A stretch of DNA of 64,000 nt from Syncephalastrum monosporum B8922 (taxonomy: Eukaryota; Mucoromycota; Mucoromycetes; Mucorales; Syncephalastraceae). The stretch spans positions 36,727-100,726 of the forward strand of contig JNEN01000836.1 of NCBI GenBank assembly GCA_000697355.1, written 5' to 3'. A program made the position numbers and the translations under genes. The notes under the pieces are model-generated. The model was not told the origin of the DNA, did not search any database, and saw only the letters and a program-made list of their open reading frames with translations. Numbering within the stretch: the first letter of the stretch is position 1; each line of letters opens with the position of its first letter. This document shows, piece after piece, positions 1-10,496 of the stretch.

Positions 1-83
1 AAGCCATAACCTAAAATAAAATAAAAAGAAAAAGAATGAAACATGCATTATCTGACATGGGCACAAATGGGAATACCTCCTAG

Positions 84-2172
84 ATTTGAAAATGACAGCT
101 CTTCGGGACCCCCTCCGACCCGCGTTCAGGAGAGGTACGTTAAATACTCTGCTACAAAAAATCAACTGGAACTCAAAGCCATGGATGACTCTAGAATACA
201 AAGCATCATGGCGGAGTGGATGGATGTGTATTGGAATGATTTTCACAGCGCGACAGCACGAGGTGCCGTTGTGCAATTTCTGGATCGGATATCCAAGGAG
301 GAGTCACTTCGGCCCATCTGCGATAAGCTTGCGCCCCTAGCTGTACGTGAGCCGCCGCTTGACGACCCCGATGCCGACTGGGGCTTGAGCGACGACAAGG
401 AACCCCTCAGCATTACTGACGATCATAACGACACGACCAGCAGCAGTACAGACGAGAATGATGCAGTTTCCCCGTCTCCACCTGCAAAAAGTAAAAAGGA
501 CAGTGGCTACGTGTCAGGCTCCTTTACCGTTGCGGACTTGTTGCATAACAACCCTGAGCAAGTCATACAAGCACCCTTACCACCCCAACCCTCTTCCTCC
601 TCTGCCATACCTCATCAGCAACACCAACGACGAAACAACAAACCTACTGAAAATGAGCGCCGCGGCAGCGACGAGAGCACCAGCAGCGCTAATAAACGCA
701 ACTCGGCACCAGCAGCACCCTTTATTCCACCATCGTCCGATAATGGCAAGCGCCAAAAACAAACGACCATTGATCTAAAGCGTGCAACGTCGTTCCACTT
801 GTTCCACCGCCGATCACGCAAGTCCTCAATGTCATCCATCAATATGCTCTTTTCATCTTTATCACGGCCCTCGTCGTCAGCCTCATCCACCGTTGCACGT
901 AATGGCAGTACAGCCACAGTTAGTGCGACCTCATCCGACCAGCAGCAACAACAAAAAAACGCGAGAATAGTTGACGATGCCCCGAGCCACCAGTATCGGG
1001 CCGAGTTTACGGGCGGCCTCAACGTTCACCTTTTTGACCGCCCCGCTTCACCCACAATTTCCAATGATGTGTCCACGTCCCTGCCCACGTCGTCAAGCTA
1101 CGCCTCATCACTGACGACCGCATCCCACACAAGCTTGTTCAACCTGGCCTCATTTTACCAACTGCCAAGCACCCGAGAGCCCTACACGCAGTACGGAAAG
1201 ACTGTCGTCGACGTACCTGCGCAGAGTGTTGCTGAACAACTGACGTGGGTAGAAGCCGAACTGTTCCGCAAAATCAAACCACGCGACTTTGTGCGCAACA
1301 TTCACCCGCATGCTGCATCGGCGGCCGTAGCAGCATCCATAGCACACTTCAACTTTATCTCCGCATGGGTGGCGACCCTGATCGTAACGCAAGGCAAACT
1401 CACCAAGCGAGCCGCACTGCTGGAAAAGTTTATGTCGATCGCTGTGGTACGAATACACACACGCGTTTGCCTTTTTGTGTGTCATTAACCGACACCATGT
1501 TTTTTTTTCCTCAGGAGCTACGAAATCATAACAACTATAATAGCCTCATGGCTATCCTTGCCGGTCTTAATAGCGCTTCCGTCTTGCGTCTCAAACAGAC
1601 ACGAGAAGCCATTTCGGACAAGAAAATCTTCAAGCAGTTTCAGAGCTTGGAGCGTCTCATGAGTTCAGACCGATCTTTTAGCTCGTACAGACTTGCCCTC
1701 AAAGCATCTGAGGCACCCGGGATACCCTATCTGTACGTAGCACAACGTACAAAAAAAACTGCTTCGTACTCATTCTTCTTTTTTCTTCTAGTGGCATCCA
1801 CAACCAAGACCTGCTGTCGCTCGCGGAAGCCAACCGTGATTTTCGCACTGATGGCACTATCCACTGGGAGAAGTTTCGTCTAATGGGCGAGAGTATCATG
1901 GCCGTGATGAAGTTCAAGATGCCAACTTATACCATTCAACCGAACAGCGCCTTGCTTCAATTCATTGCCGAATGTGAGATACTGAGTGAAGATGTAAGTT
2001 ACACACAACAAACGCGAAAAAAAAAAAAGCAGTTCATTGACAACCTTGATTTCCTTTGCACGCACACCTTTATTGATATCAGGAACAGTACCGGCGGTCC
2101 AATCTTGTCGAGCCCAGGCTCAAGTCGTCGTCGAGCACCAACAAACTCCGAGACCTCTGGATGCGCGCATGA
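84..2172 (+). CDS. Ras guanine-nucleotide exchange factor (CDC25/RasGEF domain), 5' partial
   Basis: Exchange factor predicted to load GTP on a Ras-type small GTPase at a membrane. The exon at about 84-1446 begins inside a RasGEF_N region (motif WMDVYWNDF, then an FLDRI helix). It continues through a long Ser/Gln-rich disordered linker and into the catalytic domain (AEQLTWVEAELFRKI, then HFNFISAWVATLI). Introns at about 1447-1514, 1733-1791 and 1994-2082 join the rest of the domain (NYNSLMAILAGLNSASV, RLKQT, PGIPYLGIHNQDL). The last exon ends at a TGA at 2170-2172. A CTGAC branch-like site and a TAG acceptor at 81-83 suggest the window opens within an intron, so the N-terminus lies upstream. 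A start at 43 would be the alternative. The gene converges on DIB1 with only 39 nt between stop codons. Confidence 0.88.
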
Positions 2173-2211
2173 TGTAGCCAAAGCACCGCCTTTTCTCCTC
2201 GTACTTAGCTT

Positions 2212-3044
2212 CTAATACTTGTACTTTGTCGAATAATCTTTGAGTGATACCACCAGACCTCGACCCTTGCGTGCACCCCGGTACACAATCTATTGTAAAG
2301 TGTAAGAGAGAGACAGCAATTCGGGGGACAGATATTTGCATTACCTCGATCAAATCGATCATTTCTTGCTTGTCGTCGAGGGCCCAGTTGATCTTATTGT
2401 TATTACCCGTTCCCAGATCGACCATAATGTGTTTGTTGCGGAAGAAAAACATGACTGTGCAAGGATCGTACAACTCGTACATCTTGTTGAAATCAGGGAC
2501 TTCGGTGATATCGACCTATTCAACCGGTCATGCGGGATCAGTTAGTGCCTAATAAGTTTTATGCCAAACGATGCGGCTTACCAGGTAGACAACAGCAAAG
2601 TTCTTGACCTTTTCAGCAATGCTGTACAGGACCTCGTCCATTTTCATGCACGTCTATTGCGGAAATGATAACACCGTCAGCAGACGTTCTGTCGTTAAGT
2701 ACGATTGCATAGATTACTTACAGGATCCCAATCGTGGCCAAAACGGATCACCACAACTCTGTCTTCCTCAGAGAGAATGGCTTGATCCACCTGCCAGCCT
2801 GAGATTCAAGTTAGTTTTCCTACCGGTGTTTGATCTCGAATTTACTAAGTACCATTTGTCAAATGGGGTAGAAAGTACTACAATAAAGCATGAAAGAGCA
2901 TGTAAGTCTTCTGCCACAGAATACAGCATTAGCGTTTTAGGACTTACCGACTAGAAGGAAAAAGTAAAAGGAGCGATTGCGAGCCAAGATTAGTTTACAT
3001 TTCAGCAGCGGCGACGCTCATTTGCGAATAACTTTACTTACCAT
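2212..3044 (-). CDS. DIB1: U5 snRNP protein Dib1/Dim1 (TXNL4A), thioredoxin fold
   Basis: Core component of the U4/U6.U5 tri-snRNP needed for spliceosome activation in the nucleus. The spliced product is 142 aa, the same length as the human protein, and is highly conserved (GWQVDQAILSEEDRV, FGHDWDP, MYELYDPCTVMFFFRNKHIM, LGTGNNNKINW, KDYSTKYKY). Seven coding exons on the minus strand fit the frame exactly: 3042-3044, 2948-2950, 2853-2877, 2722-2798, 2582-2653, 2345-2515 and 2212-2289. The first coding exon supplies only ATG. The second is a 3-nt exon (TCG) giving the conserved Ser2 of MSYFLPHL. It lies between a CTTCTAG acceptor and a GTAAGT donor. Skipping it would remain in frame and lose only Ser2. 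Family identity is certain; the microexon rests on consensus sites and conservation. Confidence 0.95.
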
Positions 3045-3150
3045 GGTGAGAGCAAAGGAAAAAGGCGACGTAGCACATTTGCCGAAATCGAAATGAATTT
3101 TCAATATACCCGCAGATAATGTTAAATACAGTGCTCCTTTATTTTCTTCA

Positions 3151-6100
3151 TCAGTCTTCTACTTTTTCTCTCAGGCTCTTTTCGAGTTCGTCTACACCAC
3201 GAAGCGGCAAACCACACGTAAAATTCTCACAAATGTAGACGGCTCGTGTATCCACCACCTCTCGTACTACGCTATTCTCCCGGGCAAGTAAACCCTCTCT
3301 TCGTGCGTACGCCAGCATTTGATTTGGCACCCACACGCTTGGTTTCCCGGCACGAGAAACGCAACAGCGCTCTACTGTATACTTGTAGTCTGTGATATCA
3401 TCACCAGCAAAGAGGATCTGTCATCCAGGTTAATTCACCCGCTTGGAACGTCCCATTGCTACTTGCCTCCTTCACACCCACGTCTGCGAGCAGATAGGCT
3501 GACACAAATGCAGGCATGCCAAAAGGGAATTTGGTGAGCGCGAGCTGAAAGGCCTCAATCGTGTCTTGCACTTTATGCGTGTAGTCTTGCTTAGACAGCA
3601 GCGTGCCGAGCCGTGTCAGGTTCTTTAGAGAGACGGCGTTGCTACAATACGCATCAGTATAAACACTTTGCGACGGCCCTCTCACTTACGATGATGGCTC
3701 CGCACCGTCTTGTTCTGTTGCACAGTAGTGTAAGTGATACTGATGAACACCGCTGTTCTGTGTTTACCTTCTTTCAAGCGGACAAGGATGGTCTGGTCCG
3801 TTTTGGGCACGTTAAAAAACCCGCCATTTTCGTCATAAAAAAGCTCCACCTGCTTCTCTTGAAGCTGATACGCCCACTCAACCCACTGCTCATCCAGGGT
3901 TGCCTCATAAAGATCCAAAAGTCCTTGAATAAGATAGCTAGACGAAACTCGACATGTGAGTTCATTTTATCAAGATGTCGTTTTACGCACCTATAATCGT
4001 CGAGAAAACCCTCTATATCAGAAGGACCTTCGCGATAGCTGCGGAGCAGGATGCCCGTTTCGGGCTGATACAAGTTGCTTTTGATAAAAGTCGCAGCTGC
4101 AATGGCAAGTTCCCTGTATTCAGACTTATCCAGCGCTTGCGACGCGACAGCCAAACCGGAAATCATGAGACCTAATGTAATGATAACACCGAGTCAGCGC
4201 AACGTGAGTGCCTCGGATGAGACGTACCGTTCCATGACGTCAAAATCTATGCATAGACCAAACTGGGGTGAGGAAAGTGCATCAGGCAAAGGTTTTGGAC
4301 CTACTTTATCATCTCGGTGAGGCTTCGGGCGGCTCGTAAGTCGGTACGCAAGTAATTTGGCACGACCATGTTTCAAGAGCGCCTTGACTTCGTCCACAGG
4401 CAGCTTGAAATGATCAGCCGTTTCTTGCGCCTCATGCACTTGCATCAGTACATTCTAAACAACGCGTATGAGCCGCGTTCAGTTCAAAGTTCATATAGCC
4501 GTAATACTACCTTCTTCTGAAGTTCATTGTGAGGATCCTGTGATGGGTCTACGTTGCCATCTTCCTTGACGAAGTAATGATAATTAAAGACTTCGGCATC
4601 ATCCTTTCCGAGCAGACTTTCGATTTCGTTGGCTTCCCATACGCAAAATGCACCCTCTACCATAGCACATTAGACCATGATATCCTTTTGATATCTTGTC
4701 CTTGCCTTTTTTCTCGGTACTGTCGGGTAAAGGAAGCGAATCAGCATCCTCGGCAGCGTAGAAGGCACCTTCCGGAGCAAGCAAATTATCCTGAACATAG
4801 ACTACAATATCGTTCATGACGCTGGCAAAATCTTCATTGCCGGTGAGTTGATAAGCTCGCGTGTATGTCAGCAAAAGCTGTGCTTGATCATAGAGCATCT
4901 TTTCAAAATGTGGCACATGCCAATTCTTGTCCGTGCTGTAACGGTGGAAACCGCTGCCGACATGGTCTTGGCAGATATCTAGATGAGTATCATTGGCAAA
5001 ATAATGAACCATCCCACATACCATGAATACCACCGCAGGCGATTTTCTAGCAAGCAGAAATGCATCAGTCCCGGTAGTAGCTTATTGAGCTTATTGAGCC
5101 TACTATACTAATCCCAACTTACTTCCAGCGTGTATAAAACCATATCGAGGGCCGTCTCAGCGTCATGCTCGGGTATCTCCTTATGAGTCCGACCATATCC
5201 ATAATAGTCGAGCAAGAACAACAATTGAACGGGCGTAGGAAACTTGGGTGCGCCGCCAAACCCGCCCTGACTCGCGTCGAATGAACTCTCGAAATGGCCA
5301 TAGGTCTCGGATGCCACATCCCACGATGACACAGTGCGTGAGCTGGCACCAGGCTTGGACTTTCTTGATGTGAGCCAAAGTGGAAAATTGGTGGATTCAC
5401 TTTACCTCAGCATAGGACTTGAGCTGGGCAATGACTTTTTCGCCGCTTTGTCTGAGCTTATCAGGAGTCGACTGCCACAGCTGCGCGATCCGCTTCAAAA
5501 GCGTTTTGAAGCCCGGGCGTCCGAAACGGTCTTCGGGCGGAAAGTAGGTGGCACCCAGAAAGGGCTGTCGATCAGGTGTCAGGAAAACAGACATGGGCCA
5601 GCCACCACCGCCCGAGGTCAGTTGTACATAAGTCATGTATAGCTTATCCACACCAGGATTCTCCTCACTGAAAGTCAACAAATCATGGTCAGATGTCAGG
5701 CAAGAAAATGAAGGGGTGTGATGTCATTTTTATACCGATCGACTGCATGAGATTGCGTGAGTCGCGTTTGCTTTTCTTTGATTTGCATGAATTGACCGAC
5801 CTTTGATGTTGATAAAATACTTGTTCATGACGTCTGCGATCTCCTTGTTTTCAAATGACTCCCGTTCCATTACATGGCACCAGCTATACGCAAGGGGTTA
5901 TATCATATAAGCACTCGATCAAACGAGAGATCATCGTGTATTGCTTACTGGCATGTGCTGTAGCCGACGCTCAAAAAGATGGGCTTGTTCGATTCGGAAG
6001 CGGCTTGAAAGGCTTCTTCGCCCCAAGGGTACCAGTCGACCTACGGTAACACATGAATGAAATGACACCCAAATTTTGTCTAGGCATGCATACAGGGTTG

Positions 6101-6297
6101 TGAGCTGCAATCAGCGTGGATGCACGGGACATAGAATACGTGAGCCGAATTTTCGAGTTCTTCTGCGCGTTTCCCGAGTCTTACCGTGTTGCTATTGATT
6201 GCGACATTAGAACAAGTACACCGCCATCGGTACGGACTGCATCCCTTACCAGTAGATATGGGCTCTTTTCTTTAATGAGACGATTTGTATGTTGCAT
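3151..6297 (-). CDS. SPATA20/YyaL family protein (thioredoxin-like DUF255 plus six-hairpin glycosidase-like region)
   Basis: Member of the conserved thioredoxin-domain family typified by human SPATA20 and bacterial YyaL; the biochemical role of the family is poorly defined. The start at 6297 is chosen because the first exon reads [16 protein letters not shown], the family's hallmark N-terminus. Later exons give [34 protein letters not shown] (a CxxC-like redox motif), [14 protein letters not shown] and [15 protein letters not shown]. The C-terminal half (for example [16 protein letters not shown]) matches the alpha/alpha-barrel part. More than ten short introns interrupt it, and the last exon ends with a TGA at 3151-3153. 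Between SPYLL and HNP the frame forces about 20 unconserved residues, so that junction is uncertain. It lies downstream of, and on the same strand as, the small gene at 6451. Confidence 0.85.
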
Positions 6298-6450
6298 GAG
6301 ATGTACTGAACTGGAAGAAACACGAAGTTTACTTTATGTGACTGTAGCAAGGGTTTTCCTTCTTTATCCTGCGTGGCTCGATGGTGACACAAGCGCCATG
6401 TAAAATAGACACACGCAAAAATGCACATAGGACAACAACTCAGCAGATAT

Positions 6451-6968
6451 TTATTCACATGAGTGGAGGAATTTGGGAGGGGTGTCGTGCGGGTTAGAGG
6501 CGTAGCGTGTCATGTCAGCCTGGACAATGGGGAGAGTACCGTAGTCGCAATAGTGCTGGACCAGCTCTGCTGCTGCCACACCGAGGGCCTCATTGGTAGA
6601 ACCTCGAACGCGCAGAGAGCGGAGCACAACATGCGAGTATTTTTTTACTCTGACGTGTGGACATGCTTGAGTAGAGTTCGACACCTTAGGAGAAGCTACC
6701 GAAGCTGTCGAAGCTTTCTGTGGTCAGCAAGTGGAATACAAAAGCAGACGTCTTTTGGATGCTCACAGGAAGAGGAGGCCAGCTTTTTGGTTGTCGAAGT
6801 GAAAGCAGGGACGACAGTGGAGAGAATTCTCATGTTCCACGGTCGATGCTCGACGGGTTTTATTTGATTGTTGAAGCGAGAACTGCGAGAAGATAAGCGA
6901 TAATCGCCAGTATTCATTGTGCGAGTTTGAAAGTGAAAGTTCAAAGAAGAGGAGAGCGGGCGCGGCAT
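6451..6968 (-). CDS. Unknown small protein, possibly mitochondrial
   Basis: I do not recognise this protein. Exon 2 (6451-6713) encodes a compact region, with the core VVLRSLRVRGSTNEALGVAA followed by ELVQHYCDYG, ending in TAA. Exon 1 joins it in frame through an intron with a GTGAGC donor at 6766 and an AAAG acceptor before 6713. Two starts are possible: ATG at 6968 with an AAAAATGCC context, or ATG at 6833. The second gives a 109-residue protein with an N-terminus rich in Ser, Thr and Lys that resembles a mitochondrial presequence. A TATATGT element lies near 7035 on the coding strand. The pattern of a beta strand then an Ala-rich helix loosely recalls Alba/SpoVS folds, which is speculation. 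Confidence 0.55.
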
Positions 6969-7100
6969 TTTTTAACCTGCTGACCTCTTTCTCACCCTTT
7001 TCGGCGTCCGTTCAACCATGCACAAAAGCATACATATAATACCACTTACATTTGACAGGCATGCCATTTGACGTTGATGAACAAAGTATTATTTTATACA

Positions 7101-8396
7101 CTATCCCATGACCTGGCCCCACGCATTATTCATGGTTTGCATGCCCCAACTGGCATTCTGGAGTCCAGTAGCACCCGCATTCCCATCTTGTTCTTTCTTT
7201 TCGCGCCAGAACGCGAGGCTTTCGATGGCATGGCCCTTGCAGATATTCATGTAGAACCAGGTAAATATGGCCATGAGCACAGAGCCTACGCCAAAGATGA
7301 TGTAACCGGCTGTCTCGGCACTGCTTATATCGACATTGGTCAGTACCACGATGAGTTTGACAATGAAGCCGATAATAAGCATAGCGCCCCAAGCCCCGGT
7401 CATGATGCGCATGTCTGTGCGGAAACGAGCGAGGTTGGTATAGGCCCAGTCGAGCTTTTCTTTCCGTGTCCGGTGGTGGTGATTGGCGATCCGCTGACGG
7501 TCTTGTTCTTCGAGCTCTGTGTCCTCGCTGCGGGGCATAACCTGATTCACGACCTGAAAGACAAGCGGGCGTAGTGTAAAAGAGCCGACGCGGATAGGTA
7601 TGAGCGAAATAATGCAGAAAACTCCAACTAAGAGAGGAACGATGGATTCGCAGATGGCTGCGACCTGTTCAGAGGGTTCCGAGATGGACTAATAGACAGC
7701 ATGGGTGAACACGTGACACGTTTAACTATTTGACAACACTTACAACAAGACCGGAAATTAGGAAACTGATACCAGCCACCAGACCGAGCGGGTCAAACCG
7801 CCTATCCTTCACCATACGGCTAAAAAGGATCAGAGCGAGTCAGCATATATCGGATGGGCTGATAATGCGATGGGCCCTTACGCTATTACGATGGCTAAGG
7901 GAGGGCAAGCGGCCACGATCATGGCAAGGACTTGCCCGATATGAGGCCGTAGAAGGTGATACAGGAGAATTGGCAGGCCGATGGACCACAGAATGGCAAG
8001 AATAAAGCTCCAGATAGGACGACCGCGTATGAACTGAAAACTGAAGATATCCTGCAAGTCACCCAAGTCCATAGGCAGGTCTTCATTTTGTTCTTGCAGC
8101 GCGTATTTGTTTTGCTTTGCATTTTCCTCTACTTGTTGCGCGCCCCCTGGCTGAAGAGGACGCCTATCATCTGCTGGGTCATATGCATTCTGCGAGGGGA
8201 GGCGGTAGTCATTCGAGGCCATGGCAGGAGGGTACTGATCGTAGACATTCTGGTTATTCGGATAGCTCGGAACGGAGCCGGGGAACCCATTGTTGGTATC
8301 TGCATAGCAGTTCTGTGGTGGTGGCGGCGGGTCCGCGAAGGCTCCACCGCTGCGTTGATTCGAAGAAGAGGACGACGAAGAAGACCAGAAGGGCAT
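7101..8396 (-). CDS. Multi-pass membrane protein, VC0807-like family
   Basis: Predicted integral membrane protein of unknown function, resembling fungal proteins annotated as VC0807 family. Exon 1 (start ATG at 8396) encodes a Ser-rich then Pro/Asn/Tyr-rich disordered N-terminus, a conserved IRGRPIWSFILAILWSIGLP segment and a second hydrophobic stretch. A short exon follows (VKDRRFDPLGLVAGISFLIS), then a long last exon with at least three further membrane segments (SIVPLLVGVFCIISLIPIRV, AMLIIGFIVKLIVVL, YIIFGVGSVLMAIFTW), ending in a TAG at 7101-7103. Both introns have consensus sites, GTAAGG and GTAAGTG donors. It shares a 773-bp divergent promoter region with eIF1. Topology is inferred from hydrophobicity only. 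Confidence 0.8.
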
Positions 8397-9169
8397 GGTG
8401 AACTACAATCTCACATTACAAGTGAAGCCTGCCAAGAAAGTCCCCCAGCTTTTCATAATAAAAATAGTACCGGCCGGGACAAACGGACGAAGTTTACCGT
8501 GGCGAATGACAAAGCAGCGCCCTGTCTCGGTCACACAAGTGTACCCTCATACAAAACCCCCATTCCATACAATGTGTTGCCGTTTCAATTCATTGTCCTT
8601 ATCATTTCAGTATCATCATTACAGTACATGATAAAAGACACCAAAACAAGGCTTCGCATAGCCTCCCCCTATAGCCTCAAGACGTCCAAGAAATCATGGA
8701 AACAGAGGAAGAATGACATTCTGTTATGACGGTGCATATCGGCAGACAATGACTACCGACTCATACACCCCTACTACAGCGTCGACAGATGCAAGTATCA
8801 CTCGATACATCTATGTACCGTACACGAATAAAAGAACGCTTCCAATGTTTCAAACTGCAAAACGAAAAAAGAGTTTCCAAATATGCGAAATATGCTAGAA
8901 ACAGACCCAACAATTGCTCCTGCAGAACCAAACACAGACGGATGTGCGATTGGGGAGAAAGAAATAATCCAATGGGGAAACGAGTATAGAGAATAATACC
9001 GCAGAGACGCACCAGGACCCAACAGCCACGAGAACGAGAGTGTCGCAGCATTTCAAATGAAATGATGTATTTCTCGTCGGTATTTCAAATTAAGGGAACG
9101 ACGAGTTGGCATGCGACCGGGCTGCGATCAGGCAAGCCACTCACTCTCTCCTGTCTTTCACCATCTTGC
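8397..9169. other. Intergenic region between divergent genes
   Basis: About 770 bp between the VC0807-like gene (minus) and eIF1 (plus), so it should hold both promoters. I see no coding exon, tRNA or repeat. The sequence is AT-rich and no clear TATA element stands out. Confidence 0.5.
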
Positions 9170-9618
9170 ATGTCCAACATTGAAGAACTCAACAGCCCCT
9201 TTGGTAAGCAGATATCCTCTATCCCATGCTTGCTTTATCCTAATCTTTTTGGATAGACCCTTTCGCTGACGTTGAAGAGGAGAAGGCTCCCAAGACTACC
9301 AACTATATCCGTGAGTTTTAGCCCTTAGTCTGTGTTAGTAATGAGTCATGCTCAAACCTTCCTCCCTTAGATCTGCGCATCCAGCAGCGCAATGGCCGAA
9401 AGACGTGGACTACGCTGCAAGGTCTTCCCAAGGAGTACGACTTCAAGAAGATTCTGAAGACGTTCAAGAAGGAGTTTGCTTGCAATGGCACAATCGTGGA
9501 GGACGAAGAATTGGGCCAAGTCCTGCAGCTTACGGGCGATCAGCGCATCAAGATTGCAGAATTCCTTGTGAAGGAGGAGATTGCAAAGAAATCCGACATC
9601 AAGATTCACGGTTTTTAA
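9170..9618 (+). CDS. SUI1: Translation initiation factor eIF1 (SUI1)
   Basis: eIF1 binds the 40S subunit near the P site and controls start-codon selection in the cytosol. Exons 9170-9203, 9257-9310 and 9371-9618 give 111 aa, close to the 108-113 usual for the family. Conserved elements are visible: SPFDPFAD near the N-terminus, IHLRIQQRNGRKTWTTLQGL, FKKEFACNGT, LTGDQR and the terminal IKIHGF. Both introns (53 and 60 nt) use GTAAGC or GTGAGT donors and TAG acceptors. The 3' UTR carries CT and CA microsatellites. It converges on the PEBP gene, with 140 nt between stop codons. Confidence 0.97.
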
Positions 9619-9638
9619 TTCTGTCGCCCAATCCATCC

Positions 9639-9706
9639 CTCTCTTTCTCTCTCTCTCTCTTTGTCTCTCGGTACTCCCTAACCCTTCCACACACACACAC
9701 ACACAA
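9639..9706. repeat. CT and CA microsatellites in the eIF1 3' UTR
   Basis: A CT-dinucleotide run (about 9639-9660) is followed by a CA run (about 9688-9706), between the convergent eIF1 and PEBP genes. Confidence 0.8.
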
Positions 9707-9758
9707 ACACACCCTTTCAGAAAAAAAAGGAAAAAGAAAAACAAAGATTATATATCCT

Positions 9759-10496
9759 TTACTCCTCAGCTTCGCACAAGAAAAAGTTGGCACCAACCGG
9801 CTCGAGCTGATGCAGATCGACAAAGTCATTGAGGTCAAAGTTGCGACGGTCTTTCAGTTCACGATGAGGCATAGCGTGGACAATCTGCAATCCTTCGAGC
9901 TGCTTGAATAACAGGAAGCAGTAACGGTGCACACCCGTTCCAGCTCCTGGGCCCGGTCCCCAGTAAGGTGTAGGTTGCTCGATGTCCTCTCCTGTTATAA
10001 TATCGCGTATAATCAGTCTTTTTTTTTTTTTTCCTCTCCCTTTCGTCATCTTTTCTAGAACAATTTTTTCTTACCGTCCTCCGTGATGTTACAGACCACC
10101 CAATGTCGCCACGGTCCATATTTGTGATCCGTAGTGGAAGGGGCATCCGGATCGAGCTGATATAAGACATCAATGATAAGCATCCTACATCAGCTGCTCA
10201 CGTTACCATGACAAGAGTGTACGCCGCTTTCGCGTCTTCGGACGAGATTATAAACTTCGGCTCTTCCTTCGTCTCAGCCGGAGTCAATTTGTTGCCAAGG
10301 GCAACCTCTTTACCTCCCGGATACTGCACTTGCAGCATCACACGAGGCTTGAATTTACCCACCACTGCATTAGGTTTAATAAGCTTTCAATGTCTATTTC
10401 TTCTTTTTTGCTATCATCGAAGCACTCACAATCAGGGATGAGACCGACCCTTCTCAGGGCCTTGTACGTTTTCATATCGGGCTCTGGGAGTGTCAT
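9759..10496 (-). CDS. Phosphatidylethanolamine-binding protein (PEBP/RKIP family)
   Basis: Cytosolic PEBP-fold protein with an anion/phospholipid pocket; family roles range from protease inhibition to kinase regulation, and the role here is unknown. Start ATG at 10496, with an in-frame TAA just upstream. Exon 1 gives MTLPEPDMKTYKALRRVGL. Exon 2 has FKPRVMLQVQYPGGKEV and ends YTLVM. A 51-nt intron then joins LDPDAPS, the signature pocket motif, and GPWRHWVVCNI. The last exon has the GTGVHRYCFLLFKQ strand and the C-terminal helix, ending in TAA at 9759-9761. An alternative acceptor in the DPDAP intron would leave a 22-nt intron, so it was not used. Confidence 0.93.

Noticed and set aside
1245..1883. 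Open frame overlapping the RasGEF gene in another phase
   Set aside because: It runs through two introns of the RasGEF gene and matches the real protein only where the phase coincides.
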